Below, one piece after another: positions 1-6,677 of a DNA stretch of 12,411 nt. Both the position numbers and the translations under genes were made by a program. Source of the DNA: an uncultured Curvibacter sp. (GTDB lineage: Bacteria > Pseudomonadota > Gammaproteobacteria > Burkholderiales > Burkholderiaceae); NCBI GenBank assembly GCA_946481355.1, contig CAMLNH010000040.1, positions 1 through 12,411 of the forward strand, read 5' to 3'. Within the stretch, counting starts at the first letter, position 1. Every line of letters begins with the position of its first letter. The notes beneath the pieces are model-generated. The model was not told where the DNA came from, ran no database searches, and worked only from the letters and a program-made list of their open reading frames with translations.

Positions 1-1
1 C

Positions 2-592
2 GCCAATCCGCATCCCGTCACCGAACTCGAATACACCTCGGTCTTCGAACTGCTGGCCGCGGTGCTGCTCTCGGCCCAGGCCACGGACGTGGGCGTGAAC
101 AAGGCCACGCGCAAGCTCTTTCCCGTGGCGAACACGCCGCAGCAGATCCTGGACCTGGGGCTCGAAGGGCTGGAGAGCTACATCAAGACCATCGGCCTGT
201 ACCGCAGCAAGGCGAAGCACCTGATGGAGACCTGCCGCATCCTGGTGGAGCGCCACGATGGCCAAGTGCCGCGCACGCGCGAAGAACTCGAAGCCCTGCC
301 CGGCGTGGGCCGCAAGACGGCCAATGTGGTGCTCAACGTGGCTTTCGGCGAGCCCACCATGGCGGTCGACACGCATATTTTCCGCGTCGGCAACCGCACG
401 GGCCTGGCCCCGGGCAAGAACCCCTACGAGGTGGAGATGCAGCTGCTCAAGCGCGTGCCCCCCGAATTTCTGGTGGACGCGCACCACTGGCTGATCCTGC
501 ACGGGCGCTATGTGTGCCAGGCACGCAAGCCGCTGTGTCGGCAGTGCAGCGTGGCGCAGTACTGCGACTTCAAGGACAAGACGCGCGACTGA
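2..592 (+). CDS. nth: Endonuclease III (DNA glycosylase/AP lyase), 5'-truncated by window edge
   Basis: This is a base-excision repair enzyme that removes oxidised pyrimidines and nicks the abasic site. The frame is open from base 2, and about 15 N-terminal residues lie outside the window, judging from the alignment I recall with the E. coli protein. The helix-hairpin-helix LPGVGRKTANVVL is visible, with the catalytic lysine codon at 314-316. The catalytic aspartate of VDTHIFR is at 368-370. Four cysteines spaced C-x6-C-x2-C-x5-C (codons from 515 to 565) form the C-terminal 4Fe-4S site, followed by a short tail and TGA. The early LLSAQATDV block and HHWLILHGRY are also near-identical to the family. 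The gene runs tail to tail with the c-di-GMP gene. Nothing is degenerate, and only the true start is unseen. Confidence 0.97.
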   Translation, partial: ANPHPVTELEYTSVFELLAAVLLSAQATDVGVNKATRKLFPVANTPQQILDLGLEGLESYIKTIGLYRSKAKHLMETCRILVERHDGQVPRTREELEALPGVGRKTANVVLNVAFGEPTMAVDTHIFRVGNRTGLAPGKNPYEVEMQLLKRVPPEFLVDAHHWLILHGRYVCQARKPLCRQCSVAQYCDFKDKTRD

Positions 593-601
593 GGCGCTCA
601 G
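589..601. other. Short inverted repeat spanning the convergent stop codons
   Basis: CTGAG and CTCAG flank a 3-base loop GCG, giving a 5-bp stem that contains the TGA of nth (590-592) and the stop of the opposing gene (598-600). There is no T-tract on either side, so it is not a typical intrinsic terminator. It could be a minimal bidirectional hairpin or chance. With only 5 bp between the stops, any terminator must overlap coding sequence. Confidence 0.3.
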
Positions 602-2772
602 AGTTCGCCGAAGAGCGAGGGCGCAAAACCCACGCTGCCCTGAACCCGCTGGCCTTGCGCCCAGTCCAGCAGTTCCTCGGCCGTCATGGCCCGCGCATAC
701 AGATAGCCTTGCAGCTCGTCGCAGCCCAGGGCCAGCAGGACGTCGCGCTGGGCCGGGGTCTCCACGCCCTCGGCCACGACGCGCAGGCCCAGCGCATGCG
801 CGAGGCTGATCACGGCCTGCACCACGGCGCGGGCATTCTCGCCCTTGTCGAGGTCTCGCACGAAGCTGCTGTCGATCTTGAGTTGCTGGACCGGCAGCTG
901 GCGCAGGTAGTTGAGGCTGGAGTAGCCGGTGCCGAAATCGTCGATGGACAGGTAGACGCCGATGGCAGCGAGCTCGGCAAAGGTGCGCTGCGCCTCCTGG
1001 AAGTCCTCCATGGCCACGGTCTCGGTGATCTCGCACAGCAGCTGGCTGGGCGACACGCCGTGGCGCTGCAAGGTCTGTTCGATGCGCTGGGCCAGACCCT
1101 GTTCGCGCAGCTGGTGCACCGAGAGGTTGACGGCCACGGGCATGCGCAGGCCCTGCGCCTCCCAGGCGCGGATCTGGCGGCAGACCTCCTCGATGACCCA
1201 GCTGCCCAGTTTGTTGATCAGGCCGAAGCGTTCGGCCAGGGCGATGAAGACCGCGGGGCTGACCATGCCGCGCACCGGATGGCGCCAGCGCAACAGCGCT
1301 TCGACCCCGGTGATGAGCTGACGCGCGCCGTCGATCTTGGGCTGGTAGTGCAGCGTGAGTTCGTTGTGTTCCAGCGCGCGACGCAGGTCGTTCTGCAGCT
1401 CCAGCTGCTCGGTGGCGTCGGCGTTCATGTACGGCTCGAACAGCGCACAGCTGCCGCCGCCGCCGCGTTTGGCGGCATACATGGCGGCGTCGGCCTGGGC
1501 CACGAGCTTGTCGGCCTCCTGCTGCTCTGGATAGGTGACGACACCGATGGAGCCGGCAATGCGCATGTGCCGGCCTGACAGTTCGAAGGGTGTGGCCAGG
1601 ACCTGGAGCACGCGCTGGCCGAAGGCCAGGGCATCGTCGGGCTCGCGCAGGTTTTCCAGCAGCAGCAGGAATTCGTCGCCGCCGATGCGCGCCACGGTGT
1701 CCTCCTCGCGCAGCAGCCGGCGCAGGCGCTGCGCCACGTCGCACAGCAGCGCGTCGCCTGCGGCGTGGCCGAAGGAGTCGTTGACGGGCTTGAAGCCGTC
1801 GAGGTCGACGAAGAGCACGGCCACGCGCGATTGCACGCCGTGGTGGTTGGCACGATCGGCGCGCAGCAGGGCCTGCCCCAGACGCTCCTCGAACAGCAGG
1901 CGGTTGGGCAAACCGGTGAGCGGGTCGGTGAAGGCGCGCTGCCGGAGTTCGGCATTGGCCGTCTGCAGCTTGGCGTTGCTTTCCTGCAGCGACTGCGCCA
2001 GGCGCTGGGTGGTGCCCTGCATGCGCGCGTCCAGCAGCGAGGTGAACAGTGTGCTGACCAGCAGCAGGCCGGTGGCGATGGTCACCATGGCCGTGAGCGA
2101 GGGGCCGCCGAGCGCCTCCGAGCTCAGACAGATCGCGCTGTCGGGAATGCGCGCGGCGACCATGCCCGTGTAGTGCATGCCGCAGATGGCCACGCCCATG
2201 AGCAGGGCCGCGCCCAGCTGGTAAGGCAGGCGCCGCGACCGGGGCACCTTGAGCAGCAGGTGGAAGATCAGCAGGGCCGTGGCCGAGGCGAGCACGGCGA
2301 TCAGCACCGAGGCCGCCACCAGCAGCCAGTCCCAGACGATGCCGGGCACCAGGTCCAGCGCCGCCATGCCGGTGTAGTGCATGGCCGAGATGCCCAGGCC
2401 CATGACCAGCGCGCCCAGTGCCACGCGCCGGTAGCTGAAGGTCTTGCGGCTGGCGATCTCCAGCGCCACGGCCGAGGCCGCCACGGCCGCGATCCACGAC
2501 AGCAGCGTGAGCCCGCCGGTGTAGCCCAGGGTGATGGGCACCTCGAAGGCCTGCATGCCCACGAAATGCATGGACCAGATGCCCGAGCCCATGACGACCG
2601 AACCCGCGCCCCACCAGATGCGCGCCAGGCCCCAGGTGGACTGCCGCACGCGTCGCGCGAGGTCCAGCGTCACATAGGACGCGAAGGTCGCGATCACGAA
2701 GGATACGGCCACCACCAGCGGGTCGTAGCGAAACGGCATGAAGGCCGTCACGGGTGATGGGTCAGAAAACAT
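598..2772 (-). CDS. MHYT-GGDEF-EAL membrane c-di-GMP cyclase/phosphodiesterase
   Basis: This 724-residue inner-membrane signalling protein is predicted to make and/or degrade cyclic di-GMP. The N-terminal 250 residues are hydrophobic helices carrying three repeats of the MHYT sensor motif: MHFVGM at 68-73, MHYTGM at 131-136 and MHYTGM at 199-204. This domain has been proposed to bind copper and sense a diatomic gas. A linker (about 250-280) leads to the GGDEF domain, with GGDEF at 364-368 and an intact inhibitory RxxD site, R355 and D358. The EAL domain has E491-A-L, N549, E584, D611-D612, K632, E668 and Q688, so all usual metal and catalytic positions are present. The architecture matches Pseudomonas MucR and NbdA; the intact GGDEF is more like MucR. 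The start is ATG at 2772, with M12 (2739) as an alternative; neither has a clear Shine-Dalgarno. It lies 46 nt after the cobalamin operon on the same strand, and the direction of the enzyme in vivo cannot be told from sequence. Confidence 0.93.
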   Translation of the reverse strand: MFSDPSPVTAFMPFRYDPLVVAVSFVIATFASYVTLDLARRVRQSTWGLARIWWGAGSVVMGSGIWSMHFVGMQAFEVPITLGYTGGLTLLSWIAAVAASAVALEIASRKTFSYRRVALGALVMGLGISAMHYTGMAALDLVPGIVWDWLLVAASVLIAVLASATALLIFHLLLKVPRSRRLPYQLGAALLMGVAICGMHYTGMVAARIPDSAICLSSEALGGPSLTAMVTIATGLLLVSTLFTSLLDARMQGTTQRLAQSLQESNAKLQTANAELRQRAFTDPLTGLPNRLLFEERLGQALLRADRANHHGVQSRVAVLFVDLDGFKPVNDSFGHAAGDALLCDVAQRLRRLLREEDTVARIGGDEFLLLLENLREPDDALAFGQRVLQVLATPFELSGRHMRIAGSIGVVTYPEQQEADKLVAQADAAMYAAKRGGGGSCALFEPYMNADATEQLELQNDLRRALEHNELTLHYQPKIDGARQLITGVEALLRWRHPVRGMVSPAVFIALAERFGLINKLGSWVIEEVCRQIRAWEAQGLRMPVAVNLSVHQLREQGLAQRIEQTLQRHGVSPSQLLCEITETVAMEDFQEAQRTFAELAAIGVYLSIDDFGTGYSSLNYLRQLPVQQLKIDSSFVRDLDKGENARAVVQAVISLAHALGLRVVAEGVETPAQRDVLLALGCDELQGYLYARAMTAEELLDWAQGQRVQGSVGFAPSLFGEL

Positions 2773-2818
2773 GCAGGGTCGAGGTTAACGCAAGTAAGGC
2801 GCGCCTGCCGCCTGTGCT
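2773..2818. other. 46-bp gap between cobC and the c-di-GMP gene
   Basis: This is the only sizeable gap on the minus strand. It holds the 10-bp perfect palindrome AGGCGCGCCT (2797-2806). It also holds a looser inverted repeat, AGGCG 2797-2801 with CGCCT 2809-2813, which could form a 5-bp stem with a 7-base loop on the minus-strand transcript after the cobC stop. No T-run follows, and I see no convincing -35/-10 pair. It may be a weak operon end, or simply a spacer with readthrough into the next gene. Confidence 0.3.
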
Positions 2819-3364
2819 TTACCAGGTCTGCACCTGCCACTCGCCCCAGGCGGCCACGGACCGTGGCCATTGCGGCGCCTGATCGAGCGTGCTCAGGCCC
2901 TGGTCGAGCAGCGCCATGGCGCGCAGCACGCCCGCATGCGTGACCCAGACCGCGTCCTGCCCCAGCGCCAGCGCTTCGGCGCGCGCGGCGGCCACGCGCT
3001 GCAGCAGCTCGTTGACGCTTTCGCGGCCGCCGAAGCGGGCGGCGCCGAAGTTGGCCGTCCAGTCGTCGTAGGCCGAGCGCGGGATGGTGTCCCAGCGCTG
3101 GCCTTCCCAGCAACCAAAGTCCAGCTCGGCCAGGCGGGCATCGCTGCGCAGTTGCAGATCCGGGCGCAGGGTGAGCAGCTGGTCAGCCAGCGCACTGCAG
3201 CGTTGCAGCGGCGAGGCCCAGACCATGAGGCCCGGCGGCAACAGGGGCGCGAGCTGCGCGGCCGTGGCCTGTGTGTGCCCGGCATCGGCCGGCACGTCGG
3301 TGGCGCCGTAGCAGATGCCGGCATCGATCAGCGGGCGCGCATGGCGCACGAGCCAGAGTTTCAC
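2819..3364 (-). CDS. cobC: Adenosylcobalamin/alpha-ribazole phosphatase, histidine phosphatase family
   Basis: The predicted role is cytoplasmic removal of the phosphate left on the nucleotide loop (from alpha-ribazole-5'-phosphate or adenosylcobalamin-5'-phosphate), the last step of B12 assembly. The 181 residues fit the family. The phosphohistidine is H8 in LVRHARP, with partners R55 (SPLQRC), E80 (AELDFGCWEG) and H143 (VTHAG). The CYGATDVP block at 18-25 is typical of CobC rather than of general phosphoglycerate mutases. The usual RHG motif reads RHA here. The start is GTG at 3364, which places the RH motif at the expected distance. It overlaps the cobS stop by 4 nt (GTGA), so translation is probably coupled; no strong Shine-Dalgarno is seen. 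It is the last gene of the operon. The name cobC follows Salmonella usage and should not be confused with Pseudomonas cobC. Confidence 0.9.
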   Translation of the reverse strand: MKLWLVRHARPLIDAGICYGATDVPADAGHTQATAAQLAPLLPPGLMVWASPLQRCSALADQLLTLRPDLQLRSDARLAELDFGCWEGQRWDTIPRSAYDDWTANFGAARFGGRESVNELLQRVAAARAEALALGQDAVWVTHAGVLRAMALLDQGLSTLDQAPQWPRSVAAWGEWQVQTW

Positions 3365-4167
3365 AACGCCAGGGCGACCGCGAGGCCGAAGTAGATCGCG
3401 ATCTCGCCCACCTGCTGCGTGGCACCCAGGCAGTCACCCGTGTAGCCCTGCAGACGGCGCGCGAAGTAGCGCCACATCCAGAGCCAGGCCAGTACCGCCG
3501 CGATGCCGCCGCCGAGCCAGAGCCGCGCGTCGGGCAGCCACCAGAGGGCCAGGACCAAGGCGGCGGCTGTCCAGAGCGCGGCGACGAGCAGGCCCGCACC
3601 GCTGATCTGATCGGCCAGGGGCTTGGACTTGGAGCGTGCGGTGTCGCCCACATGCGGCAGCAGGCGGATCAAGCCCAGCGGCAGGAAGCGCGAGAGCACG
3701 TGGGCAAAGAACAGCGCGCCGCAGGCCAGGGCCGGATCGGCCTCGCCCAGCAGGGCCAGCAGCGTCACCTTGAGCAGCAGCGCCAGCACCAGGGCCAGCG
3801 CGCCGTAGGCGCCGATGCGCGAGTCCTTCATGATGTCGAGCGCACGTTCCTTGTCGTAGGCACCGCCCAGACCATCGGCCACGTCGGCCAGGCCGTCTTC
3901 GTGGAAGGCCCCGGTCAGCCGCACCGTGAACACGGTGCTGAGCACGGCCAGCAGCAAGGGCGTGTAACTCCCGTCCGGCAGCACGGCAGCCAGGCCCGCA
4001 TAGACCACCGCGGCGAGGCCACCCACCAGCCAGCCCACGCCAGGGAAATGCGTGGCGGACCGGCGCAGCATCTCGGGGCTGTAGCCCACCCAGTCCGCGA
4101 GCCGGCCCGTGACGGGCACACGCGTGAAGAACTGCAGGGCCAGCAGGTAATGGCGGATGAACTGCAT
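3361..4167 (-). CDS. cobS: Adenosylcobinamide-GDP ribazoletransferase (cobalamin synthase)
   Basis: This is an integral membrane enzyme that joins adenosylcobinamide-GDP to alpha-ribazole (phosphate), releasing GMP and closing the nucleotide loop. It has 268 residues, the usual family length. The family's opening block, LLALQFFTRVPV, is at 8-19. The acidic metal/substrate motif HEDGLADVADGLGG is at 89-102, KDSRIG at 114-119, and GDCLGATQQVGE at 244-255 near the C terminus. Several hydrophobic stretches (about 45-62, 70-82, 122-140, 192-210, 217-232 and 255-268) are membrane segments. The open frame continues upstream to 4833, but ATG at 4167 is chosen because it starts just before the conserved block and lies 2 nt after the cobT stop. 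The C terminus overlaps the cobC GTG by 4 nt. All key residues are present. Confidence 0.96.
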   Translation of the reverse strand: MQFIRHYLLALQFFTRVPVTGRLADWVGYSPEMLRRSATHFPGVGWLVGGLAAVVYAGLAAVLPDGSYTPLLLAVLSTVFTVRLTGAFHEDGLADVADGLGGAYDKERALDIMKDSRIGAYGALALVLALLLKVTLLALLGEADPALACGALFFAHVLSRFLPLGLIRLLPHVGDTARSKSKPLADQISGAGLLVAALWTAAALVLALWWLPDARLWLGGGIAAVLAWLWMWRYFARRLQGYTGDCLGATQQVGEIAIYFGLAVALAL

Positions 4168-4169
4168 CG

Positions 4170-5210
4170 TCAGGCGGATTTCTCCGACACGCCGGCGGAT
4201 TCGAAGCTGGCCATCTCGCGCAGCACGGCGCAGGCCGAGACCAGCAGCGGCCAGGCCAGGGCCGCACCCGAGCCTTCGCCCAGGCGCAAGCCCATGTCCA
4301 GCAGAGGCCTGGCCTGCAACTGGGCCAGCAGCAAGGCGTGGCCACGCTCGCCCGAGCGGTGGGCGAAGACGCAGCGTTGCAGCACGGCCGGTGCCAGGCG
4401 CGCGGCCACGAGCACGGCGGCGCTGGCGATGAAGCCGTCGACCACGATGACACGGCGTTCGCTTGCGGCCTGCAGCACGGCACCGGCGAGCGTGGCGATT
4501 TCGAAACCGCCGAAGGCCGCCAGGGCCTCCAGCGGCGTGCGCGCCGCGGGGTGCTTGAGCAGCACCTCGCGCAGCACCGCGGTCTTGCGGACCACGGCCT
4601 CGGCGTCCAGGCCGGTGCCTGCGCCCGTGCAGTCGGCGATGTCCAGGCTGGCCAGGCGCGCGAGCAGCAGCGAGGCGGCCGAGGTGTTGGCGATGCCCAT
4701 CTCGCCGAGCAGCAGTGCATTGCCCGGCAACTGCTGCACGATGTGCAGGCCGTTGGACAGGGCCTGCGCACACTGCGCCGCCGTCATGGCCGGGCCGCTG
4801 AGCGCATCGGCCGTGCCCGGTGCGACCTTGCAATCAAGCAGGCCAGGTCGCGGAGCGAAGTCGTGCCGCACGCCGCAGTCGGCCACGGTGAGCGCAATGC
4901 CGTGCTGACGTGCGAGCACGCTGACACAGGCACCGCCGGCCAGGAAGTTCTCCACCATCTGCCAGGTCACGTCGCTCGGAAAGGCCGAGACGCCGCGTGC
5001 GGCCAGGCCGTGGTCGCCGGCGCAGACCAGCATCTGCGGCGCGCGCAGCTCGGGCGTCTCGCTGCCGAGGATGAGGCCGAGCTTGAGCGCCAGCTCTTCA
5101 AGACGGCCCAGCGAGCCCAGGGGCTTGGTCTTGTGGTCGAGCTTGTGCTGCAGACGCTGGGCCAGTGCCGTGTCGCGCAGCTCGGGAATGTGGGGGATGG
5201 TGAAGTTCAT
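4170..5210 (-). CDS. cobT: Nicotinate-nucleotide:dimethylbenzimidazole phosphoribosyltransferase
   Basis: This cytoplasmic enzyme activates the lower-ligand base: nicotinate mononucleotide plus 5,6-dimethylbenzimidazole gives alpha-ribazole-5'-phosphate and nicotinate. The 346 residues match the family. The motif KTKPLGSLGRLE is at 27-38 and AGDHG at 64-68. GEMGIANTS is at 169-177, where the more common form is GEMGIGNTT. GGFEIATLAGAVL is at 234-246. The catalytic glutamate is E312 in LRLGEGSGAA, matching E317 of the Salmonella enzyme. The ATG start at 5210 is 6 nt after the cobQ stop; no clear Shine-Dalgarno precedes it, so coupling to cobQ translation is likely. It sits directly before cobS, whose second substrate it makes. 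No bluB for making dimethylbenzimidazole is in the window, so the base may be made elsewhere or taken up. Confidence 0.97.
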   Translation of the reverse strand: MNFTIPHIPELRDTALAQRLQHKLDHKTKPLGSLGRLEELALKLGLILGSETPELRAPQMLVCAGDHGLAARGVSAFPSDVTWQMVENFLAGGACVSVLARQHGIALTVADCGVRHDFAPRPGLLDCKVAPGTADALSGPAMTAAQCAQALSNGLHIVQQLPGNALLLGEMGIANTSAASLLLARLASLDIADCTGAGTGLDAEAVVRKTAVLREVLLKHPAARTPLEALAAFGGFEIATLAGAVLQAASERRVIVVDGFIASAAVLVAARLAPAVLQRCVFAHRSGERGHALLLAQLQARPLLDMGLRLGEGSGAALAWPLLVSACAVLREMASFESAGVSEKSA

Positions 5211-5216
5211 GGTGGG

Positions 5217-6677
5217 TCAGTCGCTGGTCAATGCGCCCAGCACGCCGGGCGCGAAATGTTGCTCGATGTAGTCGGCCAGTTGCTCGAAGACGGACTCCAG
5301 CGTGGGCACCTGGGCGCCGAACAGCGCTTGCAGCACGGCCGGGTCTTCGAACAGGCCGTGCAGGTAGACACCCAGCACGTTGCCGTCGCCGTTCTGCCAG
5401 GCCAGGCCGGGCATGAGCTCGCGTGCCACATCACCCTTGGCGGCCATGGCCGGGTGCTGGGCCGTCTGGCCGTGGTGGATCTCGTAGCCCTGCACGGCAA
5501 GTTGCGAGAGCGCGGCCCAGGGACCGGTCACGGTGCCGAAGCGGGCGTGGGTGCGCTGCACGGTCTTGGTAGCCTCGAAGGCCGTGACCAGGGGCAGCAG
5601 GCCCAGGCCGGGCGCGTTGCCATCGATGCCGTGTGTGTCGATCAGTGCTTCGCCCAGCATCTGCAGGCCGCCGCAGATGCCCAGCACCGCCCTGCCCTGC
5701 GCCGCATGGGCGGCGATGGCGCGGTCCAGGCCCTGGGCGCGCAGCCAGGCCAGGTCGCCGCTGGTGTGCTTGGAGCCGGGCAGGATGATCCAGTCCACCC
5801 CCACGAGATCGGCCGGGCTGCGGGCCCAGCGCAGCGAGACGCCAGGCACGTTCTTGAGCGGCTGGAATTCGTCGAGGTTGCTGATGCGCGGGTAGGCCAC
5901 GACGGCGATGCGCGTGTGGACCTCGCCGCTGCTGATCTGCCGGTCGTCGAAGACACCATCTTCTTCGGGCAGGCCGTGCTGCCACCACATGGGCAGGGTA
6001 GCGACGACCGGCACATCCGTGAGACCCTGCAGCTGTTGCGGGCCGGGAGCGAGCAGGGCCGCATCACCGCGGAACTTGTTGAGCACAAAGCCGCGGATCA
6101 GTGCGCGGTCGGCCTCGGGCAGCAGGGCCCAGGTGCCGTAGAGGTGGGCGAAGGCGCCGCCGCGGTCGATGTCGGTCACGAGCAGGCAGCGCGCCTGCGC
6201 ATGGCGGGCCACACGCAGGTTGACGATGTCGCTGCCCATGAGGTTGATCTCGGCTGGCGAGCCCGCCCCTTCGATCACCACCACGTCGTTCTCGGCCATG
6301 AGTTCATCGAGCGCGCGCGCCACGGTGGGCCAGACCTGCTCGCTGCGACCGCGCCAGTCCATGCGCGTGAGGGCCTCGTCGACCTGGCCCAGCAGCACGA
6401 CCTGGCTGTGCGTGTCTCGCTCGGGCTTGAGCAGCAGCGGGTTCATGCGCACCTCGGGCTCGGCGCGCGCGGCCAGGGCCTGGAAGTACTGGGCCGAACC
6501 GATTTCACCGCCGACCACCACTCTGGCGTTATTGCTCATGTTCTGCGCCTTGTAAGGCGCCACCTTGAGGCCCTGGCGCGCGTAATGGCGGCACAGGGCC
6601 GTGGTCAGCCAGCTTTTTCCCGCACCGCTGGTGGTGCCCAGCACCATGACGGCGCGGGCGCGTCGCGGGCCGCTCAT
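5217..6677 (-). CDS. cobQ: Cobyric acid synthase (glutamine-hydrolysing)
   Basis: It amidates the b, d, e and g carboxylates of adenosylcobyrinic acid a,c-diamide, using ATP and glutamine, to give adenosylcobyric acid (CbiP in Salmonella naming). It has 486 residues, the usual length. The N-terminal dethiobiotin-synthetase-like domain carries the P-loop GTTSGAGKS (14-22), PYKAQNMSNN (41-50), VIEGAGSPAEINL (134-146) and DIDRGGAF (169-176). The C-terminal type I glutamine amidotransferase domain has the nucleophile C335 in GICGGLQMLG, GYEIHHG at 397-403 and the catalytic H440 in VYLHGLFED. The open frame runs upstream to 7235, but ATG at 6677 is chosen because it precedes the P-loop at the usual distance, overlaps the cobD stop as ATGA and has GAGG 7 nt upstream. 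All catalytic residues are present. Confidence 0.97.
   Translation of the reverse strand: MSGPRRARAVMVLGTTSGAGKSWLTTALCRHYARQGLKVAPYKAQNMSNNARVVVGGEIGSAQYFQALAARAEPEVRMNPLLLKPERDTHSQVVLLGQVDEALTRMDWRGRSEQVWPTVARALDELMAENDVVVIEGAGSPAEINLMGSDIVNLRVARHAQARCLLVTDIDRGGAFAHLYGTWALLPEADRALIRGFVLNKFRGDAALLAPGPQQLQGLTDVPVVATLPMWWQHGLPEEDGVFDDRQISSGEVHTRIAVVAYPRISNLDEFQPLKNVPGVSLRWARSPADLVGVDWIILPGSKHTSGDLAWLRAQGLDRAIAAHAAQGRAVLGICGGLQMLGEALIDTHGIDGNAPGLGLLPLVTAFEATKTVQRTHARFGTVTGPWAALSQLAVQGYEIHHGQTAQHPAMAAKGDVARELMPGLAWQNGDGNVLGVYLHGLFEDPAVLQALFGAQVPTLESVFEQLADYIEQHFAPGVLGALTSD

Noticed and set aside
2797..2806. Palindrome AGGCGCGCCT as an operator or terminator
   Set aside because: A 10-bp GC palindrome is not rare in DNA this GC-rich. 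There is no T-run, no second copy and no promoter context, so it is only noted under the gap.
3361..4833. cobS, cobQ, cbiB, cobO and btuD as much longer proteins, since their frames stay open far upstream
   Set aside because: The upstream parts are out-of-frame readings of the preceding genes with no family similarity. Overlap starts with or without Shine-Dalgarno sites match the conserved N termini.
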